Positions 13,607-24,297 of a stretch of DNA of 64,000 bases are shown in pieces. The stretch lies in the NCBI GenBank assembly GCA_965371445.1, contig CBDUYN010000006.1, positions 62,001 through 126,000 of the forward strand. The letters run 5' to 3'. The position numbers and the translations under genes were made by a program. The DNA is from DASWIG01 sp965371445 (GTDB lineage: Bacteria; Acidobacteriota; Thermoanaerobaculia; Multivoradales; J023). How positions within the stretch are numbered: position 1 is the first letter of the stretch; each line of letters starts with the position of its first letter. Under the pieces are notes generated by a model, which worked only from the letters and a program-made list of their open reading frames with translations, ran no database searches and had not been told where the DNA came from.

Positions 13607-15928
13607 CTAGAACAGCTCCATCTGCGCATCGTCGCCGACGACCTTGTCGAAGTCGAGCCCGAGGACGCCGAGCACCGGCTCCGCCACCGGACGGACCTGT
13701 TTCTGGACGTAATGCTCATAGTCGATCGGACTTTGCCGCTCGCCGGCGGGCTCGGCGCCAGCCACCGTCATCACGTAGGCGACGAGCCGCCCGGCCGGGG
13801 CCTTCATCTTGCGTGCCGCCGCGACGTGGGGTGGCGTCGTCGAGGTGTATTGACCCAGGTCCTTGCGCAGTCCTTTGCGATAGACGAGGAGCTCGTCCAG
13901 TCGGCCGCCCCGCAACTCTTCCACGACGCCACGGAGATAGCCTCCGACCTTGCGGTCAAAGAAGAGGCGTTCGTAGAGCTCACGTTGGACGTTCTTGGCG
14001 AGCTCCGTCCAGTCGCGACGCACCACCTCCATGCCGGTGAAGACCACCCTGGCCTTCTCGCCCTCGCCGACAAGCCCGGCGTAGCGCTTGCGGGCCCCGC
14101 CGCGTCCGCTGCGCATCGACGGCAGGAGGAGCCGGCGGTAGAGACGCTCGAATTCGAGCTCGAGACGGCTCTCGACGCCCCATTTCTGCCGCACGTGCTG
14201 AGTGAGGTCGCGGTTGAGCCGCGTGACCAGCTGTCCTCCGAGCGCCGATGCCTCTTCGACGTCCTCGCTCCCCGAGAGGATGAAGAGACTGTCGGTGTCG
14301 CCGTAGAGCACCCGGTAGCCGTAGCTTTCGACCCGGTCTTTCGACCATAGGAGGATCTCCCGACCGAACGCGGTGATCGCCCCCGCGAGCTGCGGACGGT
14401 AGAAGCGGCAGGCCGGTGTGCCGAGCACACCGTAGAAGGAATTCATAAGGATCTTGATGGCGTGGCTCGCCACCTCGCGTCCCTCTGCCTTGGCCGCCTC
14501 GCGGCGCGGAAAGAGCTCGTCGACGAGCCGCGGCAGGATCCCGCCCTGGCGGCTGAAGGCCGCGCCGTTGGGAGCCAGGATCGCGTCGCGGCGCGGCGCG
14601 TTGACGTAGCCCAGGGGATCGACTTGAAACGTGCGGATGATCGACGGATAAAGGCTTTTGAAATCGCAGACCAGGACGCTCGTATATAGCCCCGGCTCCG
14701 GTTCCAGGACTTCCCCGCCCAGGTTCGCCTCGCCAGGGGTCCCCGCCTCGACGCTCGGCGCGACAACCTTGCGTTTCCCAAGCTCGCTCAGGTAGAGGAA
14801 ATCCAAGGCGGCGATCGCACCCGCCACGCGGTCGATCGGCAGCCCGGTGAGCAAGCTTCGCTCGACGGCAAGCTTCACCAGCCCCAGCTCGTCGAGGATC
14901 TCCAGGACGAGCCGCGCATCGGTCAGGTTGTAGGTGACGAAGCGCTCGCGGTCGTTCAAGAACGCGTCGACGATCTCCTGGCCGCGGTCGTGGCCGCTCA
15001 TCACCTTTCCGACGCCAAGGACCTTGCGGGAAACGAAGTCGAGCGAATACTCCTCCATCTTGACAAAAGAGCCGCGCAGGAGCTGGATGCCGTCGAGGAC
15101 GACGCGGCCCGGCACCGTCGCTTCGAGCGAGCTCCAGGCGGCGCGCGATTCGCGCAGGCGCAGCGTCCCGGGGCCGCGGCCGAGCCAAAGCGGTACGGCG
15201 AAGCGGCGCGCCAGCCGATCGAGGACCCGAAGGTCGAAGTCGACGACGTTCCAGCCGGTCAGAACGTCCGGATCGAGCTCTCGCACCCGTTCGGCGAAAG
15301 CCGCCAGGAGCTGCCGCTCGTGGCGGAAGCCGATGGCGCCGGCCGGAGCCGTGTAGCCCTCGGGACAAAAGAGGAGGACCTCGGAGACACCGCAGCCGTG
15401 AAGCGCCACCGAGAGCAGGCGCCGCGCCTTCGGGTCGGTCTCGATGTCGAAAGAGAGGACGTCGAGGCCACCGTAGGGCCCCGGCGTCCACTCGGCGGGC
15501 TGTAGCTCGGGGTTGCGGTAGACGCGCCCGATTCCGTCTCCCGGCTCGAAGGGACCATCGAGGAGGACCGCGCCGCGTATGCCGCGACGCATCAGGTAGC
15601 GCGTGGCGAAGCGGACGTCGGCCTCGTAGCAGCGGATGCCCGCCGCCTGGAGCCGGTCGCGCAAGGGCGGCGCGTCGCCGGGGACGCGCAGGGTGACGCG
15701 CGCCACCTCGCGGCCGTCGAGGTTCCGCCAGCCGCAGGGCTCGACCTGCTCAGCGCCGCAGGCGAGGGCGCGCTCGGCGTCGTCCGAGGCGACGTAAAAC
15801 GACGGCCGGTGCCGGTCGTCGCGCACCAGGAACGAGCCGCCCCCCGCCAGCCGGCCGTAGAGGTGGACGACGGGCCGTCCGGCCTCGATCCGGTAGGTGG
15901 GCTGAAGGATGAATCCGCGCTCGCTCAT
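13607..15928 (-). CDS. polB: DNA polymerase II (family B)
   Basis: A 773-aa family B polymerase close to the length of E. coli Pol II. The 3'-5' exonuclease motifs are intact (FDIETDPKARRL, WNVVDFDLRVL, YNLTDARLVLE), as are the polymerase motifs: DFKSLYPSIIRTF (A), KILMNSFYGVLG (B) and YGDTDSLFIL (C). It should act in replication restart and lesion tolerance. The start is taken at ATG 15928 (MSERGFILQ); the open frame continues 97 codons upstream but that part is low-complexity and carries an interspersed repeat. No neighbour explains its regulation. Confidence 0.95.
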   Translation of the reverse strand: MSERGFILQPTYRIEAGRPVVHLYGRLAGGGSFLVRDDRHRPSFYVASDDAERALACGAEQVEPCGWRNLDGREVARVTLRVPGDAPPLRDRLQAAGIRCYEADVRFATRYLMRRGIRGAVLLDGPFEPGDGIGRVYRNPELQPAEWTPGPYGGLDVLSFDIETDPKARRLLSVALHGCGVSEVLLFCPEGYTAPAGAIGFRHERQLLAAFAERVRELDPDVLTGWNVVDFDLRVLDRLARRFAVPLWLGRGPGTLRLRESRAAWSSLEATVPGRVVLDGIQLLRGSFVKMEEYSLDFVSRKVLGVGKVMSGHDRGQEIVDAFLNDRERFVTYNLTDARLVLEILDELGLVKLAVERSLLTGLPIDRVAGAIAALDFLYLSELGKRKVVAPSVEAGTPGEANLGGEVLEPEPGLYTSVLVCDFKSLYPSIIRTFQVDPLGYVNAPRRDAILAPNGAAFSRQGGILPRLVDELFPRREAAKAEGREVASHAIKILMNSFYGVLGTPACRFYRPQLAGAITAFGREILLWSKDRVESYGYRVLYGDTDSLFILSGSEDVEEASALGGQLVTRLNRDLTQHVRQKWGVESRLELEFERLYRRLLLPSMRSGRGGARKRYAGLVGEGEKARVVFTGMEVVRRDWTELAKNVQRELYERLFFDRKVGGYLRGVVEELRGGRLDELLVYRKGLRKDLGQYTSTTPPHVAAARKMKAPAGRLVAYVMTVAGAEPAGERQSPIDYEHYVQKQVRPVAEPVLGVLGLDFDKVVGDDAQMELF

Positions 15929-15994
15929 CGACCTGGGCCGTCTACTCCCTGGGACAACGGCTGTAAGCCCCGCTGTCCTGAGCTTCGGACACCA

Positions 15995-16030
15995 CTGTCC
16001 CCCTCGGGGGACCAAGGGGGGGGAGACACT
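15995..16030. repeat. G-rich interspersed palindromic repeat, copy B
   Basis: CTGTCCCCCTCGGGGGACC followed by AAGGGGGGGGAGACACT; matches copy A at 9911-9945 at roughly nine positions in ten. CCCCCTCGGGGG forms a tight hairpin. It lies in the spacer between polB and the sigma-54 promoter. Confidence 0.75.
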
Positions 16031-16130
16031 CTCCACCCGGGGAGACCCGCCGATACGTTCCAAGGCGGCCAGGATGTCACGAGAGCCGCCATCGTGGCAG
16101 GAATCGGACCTTTCACGGCCTCTGACAGCC

Positions 16131-16146
16131 TGGCACCGAGTTTGCT
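16131..16146 (+). promoter_or_regulatory. Sigma-54 promoter
   Basis: TGGCACCGAGTTTGCT matches the -24/-12 consensus TGGCAC-N5-TTGCW exactly, with ten bases between the GG and GC pairs. Transcription would begin near 16157, a few bases before the left arm of a long inverted repeat (16161). No RpoN or enhancer-binding protein gene is in the window. Orientation fits either an sRNA or a long leader for the DUF819 gene. Confidence 0.75.
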
Positions 16147-16156
16147 TAAGGTCAGG

Positions 16157-16430
16157 GTGTGAAACGTCCCGGGCCGCTGCCGGCAAAAGGGACCCAGGAG
16201 CCTGAGCCGGCAACGTCACACACCGGGAGAGCGGCCCGGAACGTTTCTCGCAGATCTCTCTCTCCGTGTGCCGAGGTGAAGACTACCTACCTCCTCCTTC
16301 ACTCTTCACTTCACTCCTCGCCCCGCTGAGAGCCGGCGACACCTGGTAAGACTACATCGAAGCGCCGCTCTCAGCTCGGGCCCTTTTCTCTAGCGCCGCC
16401 GCCGGGTTCTTTCCCGGCGGCGGTTCTGGT
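16157..16430 (+). ncRNA. Candidate structured RNA (sRNA or long 5' leader)
   Basis: The spacer between polB and the DUF819 gene holds no open frame of note but is densely structured. An 18-nt arm at 16161-16178 pairs with 16230-16247 (one mismatch). Inside it GCCGGC at 16179-16184 pairs with 16206-16211. A 9-bp pair GCTGAGAGC/GCTCTCAGC lies near 16326 and 16369. A perfect 11-bp hairpin with a TTCTTT loop lies at 16396-16423. A pyrimidine tract containing CTACCTCCTCC (about 16287-16297) could pair with Shine-Dalgarno sequences. The 5' end is set by the sigma-54 promoter; the 3' end is uncertain, since the last hairpin has only a weak T tract. I match it to no known RNA family. Confidence 0.55.
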
Positions 16431-16499
16431 ATCTTGGCGCCTCGACGCGCCAATTTGGCAGGCGGGTGCCTCTGCCCCCCCGACCTTCGGAGATGAAGC

Positions 16500-17753
16500 A
16501 TGATTGAAGCGCCTCTCATTACCAACGACGCCGTCGTCCTCGGCATCCTGATGACCCTCCTCGGGTGGGTGTTTTGGACCTCGTCGAGCGAGCGTCCGTT
16601 CTGGAAGAAGTTCTACGGCATCGTGCCGTCGCTTCTCATGTGCTACTTCCTGCCGTCGCTGCTCTCGACGGCGGGGATCATCTCGGGCGAGGAGTCGAAT
16701 CTCTATTTCGTCGCGTCGCGCTACCTGCTGCCGACGAGCCTCGTGCTGCTGACGCTGTCGATCGACTTGAAGGGGATCCGGCGGTTGGGGCCAAAGGCGA
16801 TCGTCATGTTCCTGACGGGGACGCTGGGCATCGTCGTCGGAGGCCCGCTGGCGATCCTGATCATCTCGACCTTTGCGCCGGAGTGGGTCGGCGGCGCGGG
16901 ACCCGACGCGGTGTGGCGCGGCATGACCACGGTCGCCGGCAGCTGGATCGGCGGCGGCGCCAACCAGGCGGCGATGAAGGAGGTCTTCGAGGTCGGAGAC
17001 GACCTCTTCTCGGCGATGGTGGCGGTCGACGTCATCGTCGCCAACCTCTGGATGGCCTTCCTGCTCTTGTGCGCGGGGCGAAGCGAGTCGATCGACCGCT
17101 GGAACGGTGCCGACGCGAGCGCCATCACCGAGCTGCGCGAAAAAGTGGCGGCCTACCAGGCCTCGATCGCCAAGATCCCCCGCCTCGCCGACACCATGGT
17201 GGTGCTGGGGGTCGGTTTCGCCGCGACGGCGATCGCCCACGCCGGGGCCGACTTCCTCGCTCCCTTCCTGCAGCAAAACGCCCCGCAGCTCGAACGCTTC
17301 AGCCTGACGTCGAATTTCTTCTGGATCGTCGTCATCGCGACGACCCTGGGGCTCGTCGCCTCGGGCTTCAAGCCGGCGCGCGACCTCGAGGGGGTCGGAG
17401 CGTCGCGGCTCGGCTCGGCGATGCTCTACGTGCTCGTGGCGACGATCGGCATGAAGATGAACCTGATGGCGGTTTTCGAGGACCCGGAGCTGTTCCTGGT
17501 CGGAATGATCTGGATGGCGGTCCACGCCGTGCTGCTCCTGGTCATGGCGAGACTGATCCGCGCTCCGGTTTTCTTCATGGCGGTGGGCAGCCAGGCCAAC
17601 GTCGGCGGCGCGGCCTCGGCGCCCATCCTGGCGGCCGCTTTTCATCCGGCTCTGGCACCGGTCGGGGTGCTGCTCGCCGTCGTGGGCTACGCCCTCGGGA
17701 CCTACGCCGCCTGGTTCTGCGGCCAGTTGATGCGCGTCGTGGCGGGGATGTAG
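16500..17753 (+). CDS. DUF819-family membrane protein
   Basis: A 417-aa polytopic protein with about eleven hydrophobic helices, matching the DUF819 (YjcL-like) family; conserved blocks are AGSWIGGGANQAAMKEVF, VGSQANVGGAASAPILAAAF and ALGTYAAWFCGQLMR. The duplicated GG(A)N-type loops resemble those of anion and amino-acid exchangers, but the substrate is unknown. ATG 16500 follows TTCGGAGATGAAGC. It is preceded by a 340-base leader with a sigma-54 promoter, so nitrogen- or stress-linked control is possible. The tag gene begins 3 bases after its stop. Confidence 0.88.
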   Translation: MIEAPLITNDAVVLGILMTLLGWVFWTSSSERPFWKKFYGIVPSLLMCYFLPSLLSTAGIISGEESNLYFVASRYLLPTSLVLLTLSIDLKGIRRLGPKAIVMFLTGTLGIVVGGPLAILIISTFAPEWVGGAGPDAVWRGMTTVAGSWIGGGANQAAMKEVFEVGDDLFSAMVAVDVIVANLWMAFLLLCAGRSESIDRWNGADASAITELREKVAAYQASIAKIPRLADTMVVLGVGFAATAIAHAGADFLAPFLQQNAPQLERFSLTSNFFWIVVIATTLGLVASGFKPARDLEGVGASRLGSAMLYVLVATIGMKMNLMAVFEDPELFLVGMIWMAVHAVLLLVMARLIRAPVFFMAVGSQANVGGAASAPILAAAFHPALAPVGVLLAVVGYALGTYAAWFCGQLMRVVAGM

Positions 17754-17756
17754 ACG

Positions 17757-18329
17757 ATGAAACGCTGCGCATGGGCGGGGGACGATCCCCTCTACGTCGA
17801 CTACCACGACCGGGAGTGGGGTGTCCCGGTCCACGACGAGACGACGCTTTTCGAATTCCTGGTCCTCGAAGGGGCCCAGGCGGGCCTCGCCTGGATCACG
17901 ATCCTGCGCAAACGCGAAAGCTACCGCGAGGCCTTCGAGGGCTTTGAACCCGAGCGGATCGCCCGGTTCAAGAAGCCCCGGATCGAGAAGCTCCTCAAGA
18001 ATCCCGGCATCGTGCGCAATCGGCTCAAGGTCGAAAGCACCGTCACCAACGCGAAGGCGTTCCTCCTGGTGCAGGACGAGCTCGGAAGCTTCGACCGCTA
18101 TCTCTGGGATTTCGTCGACGGCAAGCCGCGGCGCAACGCGTGGAAGACGCTCGCCGAGATCCCGGCCAAGACGGCGGAGTCGGACCGCTTGTCAAAAGAC
18201 TTGAAGCGCCGCGGCTTCAAGTTCGTCGGCTCGACGATCTGCTACGCCTACATGCAGGCGGTCGGCATGGTCAACGACCACGTCGTCGGTTGTTTTCGCT
18301 ACCGGGAAGTCTACCCAGGAGGCTCTTGA
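17757..18329 (+). CDS. tag: DNA-3-methyladenine glycosylase I
   Basis: A 190-aa base-excision repair enzyme removing 3-methyladenine. The Zn-binding residues of the family are present (Cys4, His in DYHDREWGVP, and the His/Cys pair in NDHVVGCFRYRE), as are the catalytic-pocket Glu in LEGAQAGLAW and CYAYMQAVGMVNDH. ATG 17757 is only 3 bases beyond the DUF819 stop, which suggests co-transcription. The last 59 bases overlap the convergent mutT gene on the other strand. Confidence 0.96.
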   Translation: MKRCAWAGDDPLYVDYHDREWGVPVHDETTLFEFLVLEGAQAGLAWITILRKRESYREAFEGFEPERIARFKKPRIEKLLKNPGIVRNRLKVESTVTNAKAFLLVQDELGSFDRYLWDFVDGKPRRNAWKTLAEIPAKTAESDRLSKDLKRRGFKFVGSTICYAYMQAVGMVNDHVVGCFRYREVYPGGS

Positions 18330-18723
18330 GCGCCGGGAGGATCGGCCGATCGGCCTCGGCCCAGTCGAGGCGGTCGACCTCGGCGGCGGTGAGCCACGCC
18401 CAGCTGCGGTGCTCGGCGAGGTGGACCTCACCGGTGACGAGAGCGGCCGCATAGACGTCGAGGGCGATGCGCCGGCCGTCGACGACGCTTCGGCCGCTCC
18501 CAAGGAGCTCGCCCACCTCGACCTCGAGATCCAGCTCCTCCAGGATCTCTCGGCGCAGCGCCTCGCGGGGATCCTCGCCGGGCTCGACCTTGCCGCCCGG
18601 AAACTCCCACTTCAGAGGTTCGGACATCGCGGTGCCGCGCTGTGCCGCCAGGCAGGCTCCCTGGCCTACAATGGCTGCGCCCACGACGTGGACGACCGGT
18701 GGATCCAGGCGAGGACGAGACAT
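18271..18723 (-). CDS. Nudix (MutT-like) 8-oxo-dGTP diphosphatase
   Basis: A 150-aa nucleotide-pool sanitising enzyme. The Nudix box is GGKVEPGEDPREALRREI followed by LEELDLE, satisfying G-x5-E-x7-REUxEExGU except for the final Gly. WEFPGGK and the QRG near the start are MutT-like. The last 20 codons overlap tag tail-to-tail, and its ATG (18723-18721) shares a base with the TTG proposed for the divergent flavin reductase. Close packing of two repair genes on opposite strands is notable. Which nucleotide is hydrolysed is inferred from family. Confidence 0.9.
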   Translation of the reverse strand: MSRPRLDPPVVHVVGAAIVGQGACLAAQRGTAMSEPLKWEFPGGKVEPGEDPREALRREILEELDLEVEVGELLGSGRSVVDGRRIALDVYAAALVTGEVHLAEHRSWAWLTAAEVDRLDWAEADRPILPALKSLLGRLPGSENNRRRGR

Positions 18724-19202
18724 TGACGATTACCTCCGACGAATTTCGCGACGCCCTGCGGCTTTTCGCCTCGGGAGTCACCCTCGTGACCTCGCGCGCC
18801 GACGGCGAGTCGCACGGCATGACGGCCTCGGCCTTTGTCTCGATCTCGGCCTCACCGCCTCTCGTGGCGGTGGTGATCGACCGCAAGGCCAGCATCGGCT
18901 CACTGCTTTCGCCGCCCGGGGCCTGCTTCGCGGTCAACGTCCTCGCCGAGGACCAGGAGGACCTCGCCAACCGTTTCGCCTTCGAGAAAGAAAAGGACCG
19001 CTTCCTCGTCGGCGACTGGCGCGAGGCGACGACGGGGGCCGCCGTCCTGGCCGACGCTTTGGCCTGGCTCGACTGTACGGTCGCCGCCCGCCACAAAGCC
19101 GGGTCGCATACGATCTACGTCGGTTCGGTGGTGGCGAGCGCCGTGCCGCGCGGCGAGGCAAAGCCTCTCCTCTACTGGAACCGCGGCTACCGGCGGCTTT
19201 GA
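18723..19202 (+). CDS. Flavin reductase-like (FMN-binding split barrel) protein
   Basis: A 159-aa flavin-reductase-domain protein. Motifs are FASGVTLVTSR, HGMTASAFVSIS, PPLVAVVIDRKAS and FAVNVLAEDQEDLANRFA, which form the FMN pocket of this family. Such proteins supply reduced FMN to monooxygenases or act alone as NAD(P)H:flavin reductases. No ATG is available: TTG 18723 (GAGGACGAG upstream) is chosen; GTG 18699 is an alternative. It starts back-to-back with mutT. No partner oxygenase lies nearby. Confidence 0.85.
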   Translation: MTITSDEFRDALRLFASGVTLVTSRADGESHGMTASAFVSISASPPLVAVVIDRKASIGSLLSPPGACFAVNVLAEDQEDLANRFAFEKEKDRFLVGDWREATTGAAVLADALAWLDCTVAARHKAGSHTIYVGSVVASAVPRGEAKPLLYWNRGYRRL

Positions 19203-19240
19203 CCGTGGGCCATTCTAGCCGAGATGCCCGGCGCATGCCC

Positions 19241-19268
19241 TGGTCAACGGGCGAGCTCTCTATATAAT
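19241..19268 (+). promoter_or_regulatory. Promoter of the kinase gene
   Basis: A perfect TATAAT (19263-19268) is preceded, 16 bp upstream, by TGGTCA (19241-19246), a 4/6 match to TTGACA. Start of transcription near 19275 would leave a leader of about 30 bases before GTG 19304. Confidence 0.6.
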
Positions 19269-19303
19269 CCGCGCTGGTCGCGAGAACTGCTTACGGTCAG
19301 TCT

Positions 19304-21607
19304 GTGGAAGAAGAGATCAGCGAGATCGGGGAGACCCTCGGCATCTACCGCATCGAAGGCCAGCTGGCTCTGGGCGGGATGGGGCGGATCTACCGCGCCT
19401 TCGACCCACGGCTTGGCCGCAACGTGGCCGTCAAGGTGCTCTTGAAAGACGCCGCGAGCCCTACGGTACGCCGCCGCTTCGCTCGCGAGGCGCGGGCCAT
19501 CGCGGCTCTGTCCCACCCCAACATCCTGGTGATCCACGACGTCGGCGAAGAGGACGACCTGCTCTACGTCGTGACCGAGCTCCTCGAGGGCATGACGCTC
19601 GCCGAGCGCATCGACCGCGGCCGGCTGGTGTGGATCGAAGCGGCGCGGATCGGCCACGCCATCGCCAGTGGCCTGGCCGCGGCGCACGCCGAGGAGCTGG
19701 TCCACCGGGACTTGAAGCCCGAGAACGTCTTCCTGACCCACGACCGGCGGATCAAGATCCTCGACTTCGGGCTCGCCGTCTTCTCGCCGGACCGCACCTC
19801 GGAGCCGGAGGAGTCGACCACCCACAAGGCCCCGATGGCCGGGTCGAGCGGCTACATGGCCCCGGAGCAGATCACGGGCAAGAAAGTCGACGCGCGCTCC
19901 GACCTCTTCAGCTTCGGCTGCGTCGTCTACGAGATGCTCGCCGGCCAACGGGCCTTCGCCGCCAAGACGCTCATGGGGACGCTTCACCGAGCGCTGCGTG
20001 AAGAGCCGACGCCGCTAGGAGAGATCGACTCCGAGATCCCGCAGGAGATCATCGCCATCGTCAGCCGCTGCATGCGCAAGGCGCCCGGGGGCCGTCCCTC
20101 TTCGGCCGGTGAGGTCGCCGCGGCGCTCAACGCCTTGATTGCGGAGGGCGAAGCCAGTGCGCCGCAGGCACCGCTCTGGCGCCGTGCCTGGCGACGGATC
20201 GAGCGCTGGCGGCATCCGGAGGGCGGCATCCGATCGCTGGCGGTCCTGCCGCTCGTCAACACGACGAGTCACGTCGACGTCGAGTACCTGAGCGACGGCC
20301 TGGCCGAGGCCCTGATCCAAAAGCTCTCGCGGCAGGAGAGCTTGCGGCTCGTCGGCTGGGGGGTCACGGCGCGCTTCAAGCTGTCGGGCAAGGAGCCCGC
20401 GGAGATCGGCCGCGAGCTCGACGCCGACGGCGTCCTGACGGGGCGCCTGGTGCGGCTCGAAGGGCGGTTGCGGGTCACGGTGGAGCTGCTCGAAAGCCAC
20501 ACCGGCGACCACCTCTGGGGCGAGACCTACGACCAGGAGATGGGCGACGTCATGGCGATTCAGGAGGAGCTCGCTCAATGCATCTCGGAGGACTTCATCC
20601 GCCGCCACGAGGCCCCCGAGCGCCGGCCTCCGGCCGAGACCACGACCACCGAGGCTTTCGCTCTCTACCTGCGGGGTCGCTACTTCTGGAACCAGCGCAC
20701 CCGGGAGAGCCTGGAGCGAAGCAAGTACTATTTCGAGAAATCGATGGCGGCGGACCCGAGCTTCCCGCAGCCTCACGTCGGGCTCGCCGACGTCTACAAC
20801 GTGATGCCGTTCTGGGGACTTTCGAATCCCCGCGAGTCGTATCCCAAGGCGGAGGCGCAAGCGCGCCTCGCCCTCGATCTGGCGGGCGACTGCGCCGAGG
20901 CCTTCGCCTCTCTGGCCTACTTTCATTTCTTCTTCGCCTGGGACTACCTGGCCGCCAAGGAAGCCTTCAAGAAGTCCCTGAGCCTGGAGCCGGGCTATGC
21001 CACGGCGCATCACTGGTACGGGGTCGCCGCTGCCTTGTGCCAAGACACCGAGACGGCCGCCCGTCAGCTCGACAAAGCCCATGAGCTCGATCCCGTGTCA
21101 CTGATCATCAACGCCGACCGGGCCCTCGTCAGCTTCCTCGCTGGCGACTACGAGCATGCCGTCCATCAGTGTCGCGCGGCCCTGGAGCTGGGACCGGCCT
21201 TTGGCGCTTCCCATCTCTACCACGGCCTTGCCCTGGAGGCCTGCGCACGCCACGAGGAAGCGGCTTCGGCCTTGGAAAAAGCCGTCAAGGCTACCGATCG
21301 GGCCGGTCCGCCGCTGGCCGCCCTGGCCCACTGCTATGCCGTGATCGGCCGCAGCTATACGGCCAAGGAGCTGCTGGCGGAGCTCGCCACCACGGCCGAG
21401 ACGAGCTACGTCTCGGCCTATCACGTCGCCGTGATCCTCGCCGGCCTCGGCGAGCACGAAGAGGCCTTGACCTGGCTGGCTCAGGCCGCCGAGGACCGCT
21501 CCGAGATGTTTGTCTGGCTGCCGGCGGACCCGCGCCTTGCCGAGCTTCGCACCGACGCAAAATGCGTCGAGCTCCTGAAGCTCCTCGAGAAGGCGCCGCC
21601 GCCTTGA
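19304..21607 (+). CDS. Serine/threonine protein kinase with TPR C-terminus
   Basis: A 767-aa eukaryotic-like kinase. Residues 13-275 form the kinase domain: LALGGMGRIYRAFD (Gly loop), VAVKVLL (Lys), HRDLKPENVF (catalytic), ILDFGLAVF (Mg) and GYMAPEQI. Residues 310-425 form an adenylate-cyclase/TolB-associated region (SLAVLPLVNTT..YLSDGLAEALIQKLS..GVLTGRLVRL), which in related proteins precedes TPRs. The rest is TPRs ending in PPP. There is no clear transmembrane helix, so it is probably cytoplasmic. It begins with GTG 19304. This kinase-TPR type next to an ADOP permease is a recurring pair in Acidobacteriota. Confidence 0.92.
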   Translation: MEEEISEIGETLGIYRIEGQLALGGMGRIYRAFDPRLGRNVAVKVLLKDAASPTVRRRFAREARAIAALSHPNILVIHDVGEEDDLLYVVTELLEGMTLAERIDRGRLVWIEAARIGHAIASGLAAAHAEELVHRDLKPENVFLTHDRRIKILDFGLAVFSPDRTSEPEESTTHKAPMAGSSGYMAPEQITGKKVDARSDLFSFGCVVYEMLAGQRAFAAKTLMGTLHRALREEPTPLGEIDSEIPQEIIAIVSRCMRKAPGGRPSSAGEVAAALNALIAEGEASAPQAPLWRRAWRRIERWRHPEGGIRSLAVLPLVNTTSHVDVEYLSDGLAEALIQKLSRQESLRLVGWGVTARFKLSGKEPAEIGRELDADGVLTGRLVRLEGRLRVTVELLESHTGDHLWGETYDQEMGDVMAIQEELAQCISEDFIRRHEAPERRPPAETTTTEAFALYLRGRYFWNQRTRESLERSKYYFEKSMAADPSFPQPHVGLADVYNVMPFWGLSNPRESYPKAEAQARLALDLAGDCAEAFASLAYFHFFFAWDYLAAKEAFKKSLSLEPGYATAHHWYGVAAALCQDTETAARQLDKAHELDPVSLIINADRALVSFLAGDYEHAVHQCRAALELGPAFGASHLYHGLALEACARHEEAASALEKAVKATDRAGPPLAALAHCYAVIGRSYTAKELLAELATTAETSYVSAYHVAVILAGLGEHEEALTWLAQAAEDRSEMFVWLPADPRLAELRTDAKCVELLKLLEKAPPP

Positions 21608-21677
21608 GGTCGCCCGGGGATGTCAACCCCGGCTCGCAAGGCGCAACCCACCGGTAGCGTCCTTCGTACCAGAGGTC

Positions 21678-24098
<2,421 letters not shown>

Positions 24099-24297
24099 GT
24101 CAGCCGTCCTCAAGAAGCCCCGGGAACGACACCTCGTGCGTCTCCGGGCCCGCCACCAGCCGAGCAGCGCCACGGCCAGCAGGACGGCGAGCACCGCCGC
24201 CACGAGCCATGGCGTGTCGAGACGGCTCAGGGTCTGAAAGGCTTCTCGCATTCTCAGAAGCTCCGGCCGTGCGAAGAAGATTCAAGACGCGCGGCTA

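Noticed and set aside
16161..16247. SAM- or SAH-type riboswitch (GGGACC...GCCGGCAAC resembles part of the SAM-I core)
   Set aside because: The kink-turn and other core elements are not in order, and the downstream gene is not a sulfur gene.
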